DNA from: Hawksworthiomyces lignivorus
Lineage: Eukaryota; Ascomycota; Sordariomycetes; Ophiostomatales; Ophiostomataceae
Length of the DNA: 64,000 nt
NCBI GenBank assembly: GCA_002917075.1
Contig: NTMA01000026.1
Coordinates: 124,001 to 188,000, forward strand
Reading direction: 5' to 3'
Below the pieces are notes generated by a model. That model was not told the DNA's origin, did no database searches, and saw nothing but the letters and a program-made list of their open reading frames with translations. A program made the position numbers and the translations under genes. Each line of letters begins with the position of its first letter. Positions within the stretch are counted from its first letter, which is position 1. Below, in pieces: positions 11,766 through 23,169 of this stretch.

Positions 11766-13165
11766 CCCTGGAGATGGAGAGAGAACGAGTCGCGATGTAG
11801 GCTCAAGATTGGAAAGACTTGTGCACGAAGTTCAACAAGGATAAGGCCCCATATATAGGCATATACAAAGATGAAAATACGGTGTGCAGGTGAAAAGTCA
11901 GAGCAGCAGGAGGTCTTGTGCAAGCTGGAGGGAACGTTGCAAAAGGCAACGGCCCAAGACGGAAGGAGACGCTGTAAACGTCAAGCAAAAAAAAAAGTAC
12001 GCCAGCGTGACTCGACATACGTCCACGGCACAAGAAGCCACTTTCTTCACGATCCAATATGGGTGGGCCTGGCCCTATGAGACAGAGCTTTTCCTAAACA
12101 GAAAAGGGCACGCAAAATCAAGACGGCAAGCTAACAAAAAAAAAATTGAGCAAAAACCTACTCGACCATTTTGCTCCAGGTTGAGGAGTGGACCGGAATC
12201 CGCCAACGGACGGCAGATAACCGAGGTGGCGATAAGAGAGAGATCATAAACAAGCACAGTAGTCCAGGCCCAGACTCAGGCAAGGGGGAAGCTCGCGATA
12301 TTGGTATCGACTCGGCGCTCTCCTTGCTGTGCCGTTCGCTGTATAATGCAATGGCTTTGTCTTAGTTGCCCGTGGCTCGGCGGGATGGAAGAAAAAGATC
12401 TGATTTGTCGGGATCTGGTAAGCTGCTGCGCAAGAGGCATGTTGAGAAACCAAGCCCACGGATTGGCTACAAGCAGCTTTAGTCGAGCCAAAGATGGTTG
12501 AGAGTGGGCAAGAAAAGCTTAACGAGCCGCCTCAGGCAAAAACTGACTCACCACCAAATGTGCCCAAACGGCTCCAGCTTATCCTCGACCCCCCCTTACC
12601 CCTCCGCCTACTCTCGACGTTTAAATAAATTCGAGAATTGAGTGTGAAATGTTTCGAGATTTGCTTGAACTCGCGTGTCTCTTGGTGTAAGTCTACAGTC
12701 TTGGCCGGAAGCAGCCGAGCTACCAAAGCCCGATACTCACATCAAATCTATGTATCTTTAAACCGAGGTTTCGAAAGGGTTGACTTGATTACTTCGTACA
12801 GTCATTTTAATGGACTGTCAACAACAAACCGCTGTAAACTAGAGGTATGGCCTTTTTCTAGATATCTTTGCTTCTCACACATTTCGCCTACCCGTATTTT
12901 TTGTTCCATATCTGCTATTAGTCAACAAGAAACATCTGCAATGTCTGCTTACCAACTCCACTACTATCGACCTCAACTTGACTCACTTCATTAAATTGCA
13001 ATGCATATGCCAGAATATGTTTCTAAGGCTTTGCCTTTCATTGTGTAGATCAAGCCAAGCCGTAATGTCCTATACATGCGTTTCTCCTTTCCTTCCTTTT
13101 CGTTTCCAAGTCTAGATAAATTTCCAGTAACACACATCCATGGATTCTATTTACAATAATACACT
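11766..13165. other. Intergenic: upstream of the amine oxidase
   Basis: The segment nearest 11766 would be promoter and leader of the minus-strand amine oxidase. The remainder, from about 12.5 kb, becomes AT-richer and leads into a degenerate gene region. Only short open frames without recognisable features are present. Confidence 0.55.
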
Positions 13166-13670
13166 ATGGATCCTACCTTCAGCACCAAGCAGAAGGATTG
13201 GCTAGATGTCGATGTAGATTCAGACACGGAAGAAAGTGCCGAGACCATGCGGCGGGGCGAGGCCGCTCAACTGGCAACTGTTGAGCGCTCTATCCAGCAT
13301 CGACGCCGCCTCCAGCCCGACACAAACTCTAGCTCTATCCCTCCCGGCCCTATGTGTGAAGCGCAGGATCACGGAGACTAGCTAGCAGAAGACGAATATC
13401 GGCTTCTGCTCAGCCACGGCAGTGTTATTGGGAAAGCATCGGCATATCCTCATTTCTTGGCCGTTGTCGAGATGTACCAGGTACTCCTCTGGTCAGCACC
13501 AGATATGTGCTGATCATTGTCCAACGTATCACGGCCTGAACGCTAAGTTTTCTTAAAGAATTCTATGCAAAGGCCAAAAATTCGACTGGCCACGGCCAGT
13601 CGAGGGCAATGTTGAGCAATGAAGAGATTAGCTTTTACGACTGAGACAACAGAGATTTTTTGATAGGATC
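13166..13670 (+). pseudogene. Decayed protein-coding relic, family not recognised
   Basis: An ATG at 13166 opens a frame of 71 codons (start MDPTFSTKQKDWLDV) closed by TAG at 13379-13381. Protein-like sequence continues in the same frame past the stop (LAEDEYRLLLSHGSVIGK, then AYPHFLAVVEMYQVLL) to a TGA, and after further stops and a shift of frame (FLKEFYAKAKNSTGHG, then SNEEISFYD). A run of charged, unbiased peptide broken by stops and a frameshift is what a recently disabled gene leaves behind. I do not recognise the family. The relic ends almost touching the kinase-like relic on the other strand. It could instead be a young multi-exon gene with introns I misread, but the stops do not sit in convincing introns. 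Confidence 0.45.
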
Positions 13671-13679
13671 AACAAACAC

Positions 13680-14016
13680 CAGCTGCCCTGAAGCTGTTAT
13701 GGGCTCCCACAAGCGGTCTCGCGCTTTGCTATAGAAGACATGCTCTCTAAGCTTGGCCATGCCTACCAGATCCCCGTCTGCAGTCTCCACCATCTACTCA
13801 TGTACCCTGCCTAGAGGGTTACCATCCCCAAAGTCAACAATGTATGCATTATCGTAGCGGTCAACGAGCACGTTCTCTGGTTTTTAAATCTCCCCAAATG
13901 ATGCCCGCGCTGTGCAGCTCCCCGAGGGCGGTATCGACTTGCTCCACCCATCGTTGTCTAGCGGAAGACGGGTAGTGATCCGGTTCAAAATTGTACGACG
14001 ACAAGATACGACTTCC
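13680..14016 (-). pseudogene. Protein-kinase-like fragment with frameshift and stop
   Basis: Read on the minus strand from 14016, one frame gives RILSSYNFEPDHYPSSARQR followed by WVEQVDTALGELHSAGIIWG and DLK. A one-base excess in the A run at 13881-13885 then breaks the frame. In the shifted frame it continues PENVLVDRYDNAYIVDFGDG, reaches TAG at 13794-13796, and goes on VETADGDLVGMAKLREHVFY. The pieces match a protein-kinase catalytic loop (GDLKPENV, with the HRD His/Arg replaced) and a DFG magnesium motif, as in the large fungal families of small kinase-like proteins. No N-terminal lobe with a glycine loop or VAIK lysine was found upstream. Two lesions make it a likely pseudogene rather than a working gene. 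Confidence 0.6.
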
Positions 14017-16027
14017 ATCTCACATTCACCCCGAATTTTTCAGCTGAATCAAATCGTATCACCACAACGCTTATGTACGTAGCTACAAAAGCCGTGTCTG
14101 ATTGATCAATGGACATTACACAACATAAAGTGTATAGGTCTAACTACATCAAGCTCAGCAACGCCTTTAACTGACATTGAAAGTGCTAAATAGTCCACCT
14201 ATACGCCGCAGTTTTATTAATGACATAAAACAGCACCAACACACCGCAGGGAACACTTCAAATTACATATCGTCAAAGCCTCATCGAGGATATGTAAAAT
14301 ACATTGACGAACATCAGGAGGGTATTATACCAAATAGACAATAGACCCAGCACAACTAGAGCATACCTGTGTACAGGATAGTAACGGTAGGCGCACTGCA
14401 GCGATACGACTGTTGAGTGATGCCACTAGGCCTCTGTACCAGTACAAAAAGGATCAATCCCTTTGGACATATGTAACAGTACTTATAACTTAACAACGAC
14501 AACGTTGGGTGGAGGAGGAGATGATGAGCGACCCAATGTCGGGTCAAGAAAAATGGCCCCTCTTCCCCCGCTGAACCCACTAATATGCTGCTCAGCTCCC
14601 AATGAATGGGAGAGCTCTAAGCCCGGTAGGCAGCAACTCCGCCTTGCTCTTAAAACAGCTTGCGGCTCCAGAAAACGACTGGCAAGAGAAAATAGCGCAG
14701 TCAAGAAACAAACAGAGAGAAGGACAAAGGGGGAAAGGGGGAAGCTTGCTATAGGCTTATTATCTTTTTGCAGATTCTCTTCCTACGCATCCTGCCGCTC
14801 ATCTGAACAAGAAACGGACGAGAAGGGTCTGGAGGCGAATCTGACAGGTGCCTGGATTGGGGTTCCGTCATCCCATTTCCCTTTTCATCCATCTCTTCCT
14901 GGACCTTGGGTCTAGCTTGGGGGAGTTATGTCTAGTCTCATCTTTGTGTGTCCCGTTTTGATACCTGATCAAATTAGGCGAGGCGAGGCAGAGCAGCAGG
15001 CCTCAGCAAGAAACTTCTCCGAGACATCGAAAGACCTCAAGCGCGGAGGATCTCTTTTTTCATTGCCTGAAACCAAGAGGAAAATGTACAGTACTTACTG
15101 GCTCTCATATAGACGCAATAGCAGACGGCCTTCTCACATGCCAGATTTTTTTTGGTGCCCGGAGATGGAAGAGCGCGGTGTATTGACGCCTTGCTACGCC
15201 CTCTGCTTTTAATTGCTGTGCTGTGACGATGTTTCGTGGCTCAACTTTTTAGCGTGGTCTGGGCTCTCTGCCTCTGTGCATCCCAAAGGGGGATGATTTT
15301 TCTTCTGCGTCCGCGTGCTTTTTGTGTATCTGCAATCGAAGTGCCCATATCTGCAGTTGTCGTAAGCATGGCTTGGATGGATTTATCATCGAGAAAGCCG
15401 ACGTTGGCCTTTGACCCGCAGAGACCAACGACTACCCAAACGAGGTATCTGCCCTCTTGTATGCCTCGTCCCAATAGGGAGCATCCGCACTGCTACTAAC
15501 AATTTCGCCTCGCCTACCCCACCCACGCTTTATCTTATACAGCCTCAAACCCGAAACTGTCTTCTCCGCTGGCAAGGCTCCCACGAAGATACGATGGCCA
15601 ATGTCGCAACAAAGATGTCGGACCTCCCTGCGTCGTTGGACGTGGAAATGGCCTGTGGGCGCCACCCCGCCTTTGCCGCACGCGAGGGAGATGTGATAAC
15701 CAATGGATCTAATAGGGCGCTGTTGTTGGCAGGAAGTCAAGAAAACGGACTCAGCCTGGCTTGACAGTTGACAAATTTTCCTGTAGGACTTGGGGGGAGA
15801 TAGAGGGAATGGTGTGAGAACCAACAGCGTTTTCCTTATAAGGAACCGAGCCTCCTCATATCCTGGTTCTTACACCCCCCTCCGCAGACACTCTGTAATA
15901 CAAGCAAGCTGCTATAGGCATGCTAAGTTTATAAATTCTTTCCTGAGGAAGAGTCCTTCGTAACTTGCTTGCACGTCGCCACGGCTCTGGTACCAGTCCT
16001 CCCTCCCGATCCATTCTGCCGTTAACG
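14017..16027. other. Intergenic: region upstream of the vWA/alpha-kinase gene
   Basis: The left part (to about 14.5 kb) is AT-rich and has no features I can name. The right part is presumably promoter and leader of the plus-strand gene that starts at 16028. A short ATG frame at 15594-15764 (start MANVATKMSDLPASLDVEMA) precedes the main start and could be an upstream ORF or chance. Confidence 0.5.
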
Positions 16028-18751
16028 ATGGCCTCACATTCGCTCTCTTCCCGGACGTCTCGGCTCAGCCTTTCTTCTCACGGTTCCGGAGACGATGACA
16101 GAAGCTGGACTACCCTGAGTTCGTCTCAGACTCTTGCCGCACCTCAGCCGGCCATCGCCTTCCCTGCAAATCATACCAGAAATGGAGCAACTGGCTCGGC
16201 CACTGCTTCCGGGCATGGCCTGAGATCGACCGGCAGCAGGGGCTTCTTACGAAAATCCATCAACAATTTGCGTTCGGTATCGTCGTCTATGCTATCGGAC
16301 CCGGATCGTCCGCACTTCTCCGGCTTTGCCACTCACATCAGCCAGCCTCGGCCTCCCGTCGACAATTCCGTGCGGGACACCGAGGAGTGGCTGGAGCGCA
16401 TCAGGCAGGAGAACCAAAACGGACTTTCAACCTCGGCGGTCAATGAACAGATCTGGAAGCTGAAATACGAGGCCCTCAAGGCCAGCAAGATGGCGGGACC
16501 GCGCTCCTCTGCTGGACTCTTCAAAGCATCGTGCTCCACGGACCTGCTCTTCCTCATGGACGCCACGGGCTCCATGGAGTCGCATATCAACGCAGCCAAG
16601 CAGCAGGTCAAGGATATTGTCAACGACATCAACCGGACGTTTTTCAACGAGGCTGACGTTCGCGTGGCGGTGGTGGGCTACCGTGACCACAGGGACAAAA
16701 ATCGAATCGAGTTCCTCGACTTTACGACGGACGTTGCCGAAGTCTTCAGGTTCCTCGACGGTCTCGAAGCAACAGGCGGCGACGACACAGCCGAAGACGT
16801 CCTCGGCGGCTTGGACTGCGCTCTCAAAGCGTCGTGGTTGCATCAGACGCGGTGTATCATGCACATTGCCGATGCTCCATCCCACGGAAGCGATCTGCAC
16901 GACCTGGGTCCGTCCTCAGATACTTATTACAATTCTGGAGAGCCGCACGGCCTCAAGCATGAGCCTCTTCTGAGGAAGATGATCAGCCAAAAGATCAATT
17001 ATGTCTTCTTTCGCATTACTGGAAACACGGACAAGATGGTCTTTGTGTTTTTGAAAGCGTACGCCTCAGCTGCGCCGAACTGCGAGCTGTACGCGGCCAA
17101 CAGATACCAAAAGCAGGCAGAGCTATGGGCGAAGTCTGTCCGCAACGGCTCCGCCGGCAGCAGCAGCATCACAACCAGTTTGGCGAGCTCCGCTACTATA
17201 GGCAGCTTCGTCAAGGTGGGGAAGAGAGACAGCGAAGGCGGCCTGCACTTCAAGGAGGTACAGCTCGGAACCGACTACAGTAATCTGCAGCACCTGGTGG
17301 TCAGCAGTGTGACTTCGTCCACGTCGCTCACTGCGGTGCGCTTGTCTTCGTCGACGAACTCTAGCCGCTCCAACTACGCAAGGGCAAAACACGCGCAGAG
17401 AGCGTCTCATCTTCCGAATGTGGCAGAAGACGATGAAGCTGAAGAGATTGGAGAGTCCAAACCAGAAAAGGAGCGAGGTGCAGCTGTGAGGACTAGCCCA
17501 AGGAGACATCGGGACCACAGGGGAAGTCAAGATGTCATACTGGAAACGGTCAAGCCGCAGTGGGATAAGCCTCAATGGTTTGACCAGACGTTACGGGTCA
17601 TGGCATTTTCGCCAGACATTGTCGACACCCAACCGGGAGGCAGCGGTCAGAGCAGGGGCTCCATCCTGGACCGCATGATGAAGAACGACGACAATATCCG
17701 CATCAGCATGAACGAGCTCACAATCCTCAAACGAGCAACGCCGTTTGCCCAAGGTGCTCTGCGCCTAGCATTCTATGCGCGGACGAAGGAGTCGAGCAAC
17801 CCGCTCGTGGTGAAGTCGTACAAAACCCATGGGAAGACGCAAGTCCACATGGTCGAATCCATGCGCATACAGGCCTTGTCCAAGGCTTTTGCGCAAGAAT
17901 TCAACAGCCTCATTGCCAGAGAGCAGTACTCGCTTGATTTCATCGTGATGACGTACCTGCAGCCTCGGGCAGAAGGAGGATCAAGGCAGCAGGAGTGTCT
18001 CGCTCTGGAGCCGATGCTCAAGGGTGAGGGAAAGTACGTCAAGTACAACAGCAACTGCGCCATGGTCAGCAGCGACGAAAGCCCGATCAACGACGCGGCC
18101 CAGGCATTTTCGCACTTCACGTTCGAGCGGTCCAAGGGCAAGCTGTTGGTGGTCGATCTACAAGGAATCAAAAACGTGCTGACAGATCCAGCCATCCACA
18201 CGAAAGACCACGAGCGTTTCGTGTTCAGTGAAACCAACCTCAACGAGGATGGCTTCAAACTCTTCTTTTCCACGCACAAGTGCTCGTTTCTGTGCAAGTG
18301 GCTCAAGCTCAAGTCCAACTCAGATATGTTTGTATCGGACACATTCTCTTTCCGCACGGATTGGCCGGCCAAGGGCAGAGATGTATCGCAGGCAGCCTCT
18401 GGTCCCGCATCGTCCTCTCAGTCTGCCCAGGACAAGTACGACACTACGGTCGTCTGTTGCTCCAACAAGCTGTGCAGCAAGAGCGTTAGCGTATCCACGG
18501 CCAAGAAGACGCCGCCAAGCTTTTACTGGTGCGATAAGTGCTGGCCCCAGCTGCGTTCCTCGGTAGTGAAGAGGGTCTGCGCGACGCCCGGTGCCTACCA
18601 CGAATTCCAAGTGTCCCAATTTTTCTTCGAATCGCAAGGCCAGATCCTGCCAAACAAGTGCGAGGAGCACGGCGGCGCCCCTGGCGTGCCGGAATCCGCC
18701 ACATCCAGACGATCTCTATCATTATTTGGGCGCAAGCATTCTAAGACCTGA
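16028..18751 (+). CDS. von Willebrand A domain / alpha-kinase (MHCK/EF2K-type) protein
   Basis: This single-exon gene encodes about 907 aa. ATG 16028 is the first in-frame methionine; the open frame extends 21 codons further upstream without one. A serine-rich N-terminus precedes a vWA domain near residues 171-380, whose MIDAS metal site reads DATGSM (Asp178). An atypical alpha-kinase catalytic domain spans about 567-760: LVVKSYK, then VVDLQGIKN (Asp710), LTDPAIHT, and NLNEDGFKLFFSTHKCSFLC with the zinc-module His and Cys. A Cys cluster (CCSNKLCSKS, then YWCDKCW) at about 810-845 may bind a second zinc. The domain pairing recalls Dictyostelium VwkA and related fungal proteins. Alpha-kinases phosphorylate Ser/Thr, often in helices; the substrate here is unknown. 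The LxKSYK lysine and DLQG aspartate argue for activity. Confidence 0.85.
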   Translation: MASHSLSSRTSRLSLSSHGSGDDDRSWTTLSSSQTLAAPQPAIAFPANHTRNGATGSATASGHGLRSTGSRGFLRKSINNLRSVSSSMLSDPDRPHFSGFATHISQPRPPVDNSVRDTEEWLERIRQENQNGLSTSAVNEQIWKLKYEALKASKMAGPRSSAGLFKASCSTDLLFLMDATGSMESHINAAKQQVKDIVNDINRTFFNEADVRVAVVGYRDHRDKNRIEFLDFTTDVAEVFRFLDGLEATGGDDTAEDVLGGLDCALKASWLHQTRCIMHIADAPSHGSDLHDLGPSSDTYYNSGEPHGLKHEPLLRKMISQKINYVFFRITGNTDKMVFVFLKAYASAAPNCELYAANRYQKQAELWAKSVRNGSAGSSSITTSLASSATIGSFVKVGKRDSEGGLHFKEVQLGTDYSNLQHLVVSSVTSSTSLTAVRLSSSTNSSRSNYARAKHAQRASHLPNVAEDDEAEEIGESKPEKERGAAVRTSPRRHRDHRGSQDVILETVKPQWDKPQWFDQTLRVMAFSPDIVDTQPGGSGQSRGSILDRMMKNDDNIRISMNELTILKRATPFAQGALRLAFYARTKESSNPLVVKSYKTHGKTQVHMVESMRIQALSKAFAQEFNSLIAREQYSLDFIVMTYLQPRAEGGSRQQECLALEPMLKGEGKYVKYNSNCAMVSSDESPINDAAQAFSHFTFERSKGKLLVVDLQGIKNVLTDPAIHTKDHERFVFSETNLNEDGFKLFFSTHKCSFLCKWLKLKSNSDMFVSDTFSFRTDWPAKGRDVSQAASGPASSSQSAQDKYDTTVVCCSNKLCSKSVSVSTAKKTPPSFYWCDKCWPQLRSSVVKRVCATPGAYHEFQVSQFFFESQGQILPNKCEEHGGAPGVPESATSRRSLSLFGRKHSKT

Positions 18752-19871
18752 GCTGTGGAACTTGGTATTTAGATATGAGTTGAAGCCGTACGGCTAGGAA
18801 GAAAGCATAATAAATCCGGCTATGTTTGCTGGTAAATGAAATTAACGCATCATGAGATAACGATGAGACTGCAACGATGGCGATATCTGTGGATTTAAAA
18901 AGGGAAATCTGAGCTTGTCTTTTATCATTTTGAGAATGTCTGCTGCTATGCAATTTTATTTTTAATACTCCCTACTCGAGCTTCAATTAGGAAAGAGCGA
19001 ATGCACATCTTTTGATTAACAATATGGGGACACATGATACTGCAAGTTTACGAGTTCAAATGCTTTTATGAGGCACAGGAAAACAATAATTCTGTAAATA
19101 CGACAAAGAAAGGAAGCACAACTGTATATATGTACCTAGGGAGAACAGCATATTAAATGAAAACCTCGTCTGAAATTGAGTGAGCCCCATCCCTTTTGTT
19201 GGAGGAGCCAGACGGCCGAGGTTTGTGGGGTTTGCCCTTCTAAAGTAAGTATAAATCGTGATCTAAAGCAGTAAACGATAGCGCAATCCTCAGGACGACA
19301 TTAGCAGAACGATGCTCTCCCCAACTTTTACAGGGCGAAAAGTGTGGGACATCTAAGTAACAGCCAATAAGAATAACCACAAAGGACGCCCAAACTCCGG
19401 TCAGCAGACTATTCGGAGTAGAATGTCATGCAGTTGAGTTCCGTGGGCTAGCAGATGTGAGCCGAGGCATCTACCCCAGATTAGGAGAGGCCAAGCGCAA
19501 GAGACCTCTGTAGTGTTATTGTAATCCCCCAATTGGGATGCCGCCGTTCCATCTACCGGTCCCCTCTCTCTGAGTTCCAGTGCCGGCTGGTGTCGGCCCT
19601 CAGCATCAGCCACCCAATCCTAAGAAAGGTTTTTGTCTCAGACGGTCTTGTTTAATTGCAGTTCCTTTTCTTTTCTGTTCCTTTCAGCATTTTTTCTTCT
19701 TCTTCTTCTATGAAGTTATTTTCTGTTCCCAAGTAGATCTGGTTCAGAGAGAACGTTGTCAGGGTCGATCAGCAGCTCTTTCCTTCCCGTGTTTTCCCCC
19801 TCTCTTATCACACGCACGCACACACGTTTTACACACACACAAAAACCCAACACAGGAGCCTGCCACTAGCC
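18752..19871. other. Intergenic: 3' flank of the alpha-kinase gene and leader of the acyl-CoA dehydrogenase
   Basis: An AATAAA-like signal lies at about 18808, about 55 bp after the alpha-kinase stop. The right side holds T/C-rich tracts (19650-19710) and a CA-rich run (about 19810-19845) just before the next start codon. I see no gene. Confidence 0.6.
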
Positions 19872-21607
19872 ATGCCGATCCCTTCACGGACCTTTACGCG
19901 CGCCGAGGTGGCCGAGTCGGCCAAGAAGCTCGGCAGCGCGGCGGAAGGCGACGAGGCGCCGGTGCTGTTCATCATCGACGCCGTCGTGTACGACGTGGCC
20001 GACTTTCTGGACGCCCACCCCGGCGGCGAGTTCGTGCTGCGCCAGGTGGCTGGCACAGACGCGACGTCGGCCTTTTACAACCTGCACCGCCAGGAGGTGC
20101 TGGACAAGTACGCCGAGGAGCTGGCCGTCGGCACCGTGGCGGGCGAGACGCCGAGCGTCGTGCGGACGCAGGCGGGCGAGCTGTCGCCCGTGCCCTACGC
20201 GGAGCCGCTGTGGCTGTCGCCCGTGTTCAAGTCGCCCTACTACAACGACTCGCACCGCCGGCTGCAGCGAGCCGTGCGCGCGTTTGTCGACCAGCACGTG
20301 GCGGCCGAGGCCATCGAGTGCGAGCGCACCGGCGAGCACATCAGCCAGGCGCTCATCGACAAGATGGCCGCCGCCGGCATCCTGCACATGCGCCTCGGCC
20401 CCGGCCCCCACCTCAACGGCGAGCGCCTGATGAAGAGCGAAGCCGACCCGGACGGCGTCATGGACGGCCGCGACTTTGACGCCTTCCACGACCTCATCGT
20501 CGCCCAGGAGATGGTGCGCCCCGCCGCCCGCGGCTTCCAGGACGGCAACCTGGCCGGCCTCATCATCGGCCTGACCGTCGTGCGCCACTACGCCAACGAC
20601 CCCGCCCTGCAGGCCCGCGTCATCGACGACTGCCTGTCTGGCCGCAAGAAGATCTGCCTGGCCATCACCGAGGCCTTTGCCGGCTCCGACGTCGCGGGCC
20701 TGCGCACGACCGCCGTCAAGACCCCCGACGGCAAGCACTACGTCCTCAACGGCACAAAGAAGTGGATTACCAAGTACGTTCGGTTCTTTCTCTTTCTTTT
20801 TTGCAAAAGTTTCTTCGCTAACACCACCACCTCCGCAGCGGCGTCTTCTGCGACTACTTTGTCGTCGGCTGCCAGACCGAAAAGGGCATGAGCGTGCTGC
20901 TGGTCGAGCGCGGCGAGGGCGTCGAGACCAAGGCCATCAAGACGAGCTACTCGGCGGCGGCCGGCACGACCTACATCACGTTTGACAACGTGCTCGTGCC
21001 CGCGTCGAACCTGCTGGGCAAGGAGAACAAGGGCATCTACGTGATCCTTGCCAACTTCAACCACGAGCGCTGGCTCATGGTCTGCGCCGTCTGCCGCTAC
21101 AGCCGCCTGGTCGTCGAGGAGAGCCTCAAGTGGGCGCACCAGCGCCTCGTCTTCGGCAAGCGCCTCATCGACCAGCCCGTCATCCGCCTCAAGCTGGCCA
21201 AGATGATCGCCCTCGTCGAGAGCCATCAGTCCTGGCTCGAGACCATCACCTACCAGATGCGTTGCATGCCCTACGCCCAGCAGGCCCAGCACCTCGGCGG
21301 GCCCATCGCCCTGCTCAAGATGAGCAGCACCCGCATGGCCCACGAGATTGCCGACGAGGCCGTCCAGATCTGGGGCGGCCGCGGCCTCACCCAGACCGGC
21401 ATGGGCCGCGTCATCGAGAACTTCAACCGCACCTACAAGTTTGACGCGATTCTGGTACGAATGCAGCTCCTCTCCCCTCCCTATCACTCCCTTCCCCCCC
21501 AAAGCAACCACTGGCTGACAGCTTATCTCTAGGGCGGAGCCGAAGAAGTCCTGGGCGACCTTGGCGTGCGGCAGGCCATGAAGTCCATGCCGAAGGCTAT
21601 GTTATGA
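19872..21607 (+). CDS. Cytochrome b5 / acyl-CoA dehydrogenase fusion protein
   Basis: Exons are 19872-20773, 20839-21454 and 21533-21607 (introns 65 and 78 nt), giving about 530 aa. The N-terminus (about 1-90) is a cytochrome b5 haem domain: VVYDVADFLDAHPGGEF supplies one axial histidine (His49) and AFYNLH the other (His72). The rest is an acyl-CoA dehydrogenase, with ITEAFAGSDVAGLRTTAV in the FAD/substrate region, KWITNG restored across intron 1, and IWGGRGLTQTGMGRVIENFN near the end. A YEG-type catalytic glutamate is absent (LGGAEEV). A glutamate in FNHERW (Glu377) sits where long-chain and isovaleryl-CoA dehydrogenases keep theirs, so I infer it is the base. Such fusions are widespread in fungi. 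The physiological substrate and whether the haem takes electrons from FAD are not known from sequence. No clear peroxisomal or mitochondrial signal is seen. Confidence 0.88.
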
Positions 21608-23169
21608 GTGGCCAGAAGGAGAGAGATAGAGGTGGAGAGGCAGCGGCATCGACAGAGTTGACTGGGCTTTCAATTGAACCCACATGCCTACGTGGCGTAC
21701 AGCGCAAAGCCGTCCAACCTGTAGCTTACCTTCCCCTTTCGTACATGTTAAACGCCGTTTGTAAGAATATATCACAAGGACATCAAAGCAATTATTGCAT
21801 GATTTGCCGTAGACAGGGCAAGATTCAAACAATAGATCGTCTTCTTAGTCCCTCTTAAGGAGAATGGGAGCACGAAATAAATACAATCTCGGAAAAATAT
21901 ACCAGATACGTTCGCTTCTAGAAGCCAAAAGGAATGGTAGGGACCACTAATCAAGCTGCAGACAGCGTTCCATTCTTCCTTTTCCGTATTCTTTTCCGAA
22001 AAGGGAAAACTTGGGATTTGCGACAAAGCCGTATGATGCGCAGGCCAAACGGAGTCATCACAGGGGACAAGATACACGTCTTCCTTCATTTCAGGGGCTA
22101 AATTGTGGTTCGTCTGATCTCTATCTGATCCCTAATTTGATCTGTTCTGACGTCCGAGAAAATACTGGAAGCACTAGATCCAAAAAATAAAAATTACAGC
22201 TCAGAGATTTGCCCCAGCCTTCCTATCTGTCCTTTTGCTCAGACACTGCAATGTCACACTTCGTGGGCGCGCCCTGACCGTCGGCTTCTTCTGCGTCATG
22301 TACCCCACCTATCACTCACAGACGATTAGGTTCCTGCACGGCAGATCCGGTTCACAGCCCGAAACCATCACAACAACCTCCTCGTTTTCTTCCTGCATAT
22401 CGTCGACTCATTATTTGACAAATGGCCCGTTGGCAGACTTGCAGTACATTTTTGTTTTTGTTTTTTCGCCGAATCCCGAAATACGACCACACATGCATTA
22501 AAAAATCATGACATTTTCTTGGAAGCAATGTTTACTTTTCTGACCTGTAAAGGAAGATGACCACAGAACTAAAATATGGTCCGACCATAGACTCCATGAT
22601 AGATCCTTTAATCTTTTCATAAACCGGCGTGATTGACGTCGTGGATCAAAAGAAAAGCAGCGCGTTTTGTCTGTAAACAGGGGACATATAGAATAATGTG
22701 AAAGGGGAAAGGGGGCAAAACAAGTTTAGGAAAAAAAACATAGGAGAAGTAAAAAGAAAAGAAGGGGAGAAAGAAAACGAAAACGAGAAGGGGGGAAATA
22801 AAAGAAAGGTGGGAAAGTCAAGAGGAAAACAGCAGAAACGAAGTTAAAAAGGAAAACAAAAAAAATCCCTCGAGAAAACAGAGATCCTGTCCGCTTTTGT
22901 TTATCCAGATGCCCATGTTCATGTCATGCCCGACCCATTTGTGGCCTCTTCCGCGCGAGCGTCAAAGAGGATGTTTCCACAAGTAAAAATAAAGAAGTGT
23001 ATCTTGCCGACCTCGCTCCATCGATCTCGTGACCAAGCGCAAAATAAAGGAATGGAATGGTTCGCTCTCTGGTGTACACAGGGTTGGTTGGCTCGTAGGT
23101 TCTTTCGTGGCTCAGGTGGCATGCCGACGATGAGCTTGCTGCCGCAAAGGTTCTTGTCGATACTCCGCC
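21608..23169. other. Intergenic between converging genes
   Basis: This holds the 3' ends of the acyl-CoA dehydrogenase (plus) and the zinc-knuckle gene (minus). A long purine-rich tract at about 22690-22870 is a pyrimidine tract on the minus strand. No coding sequence is recognised. Confidence 0.6.
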
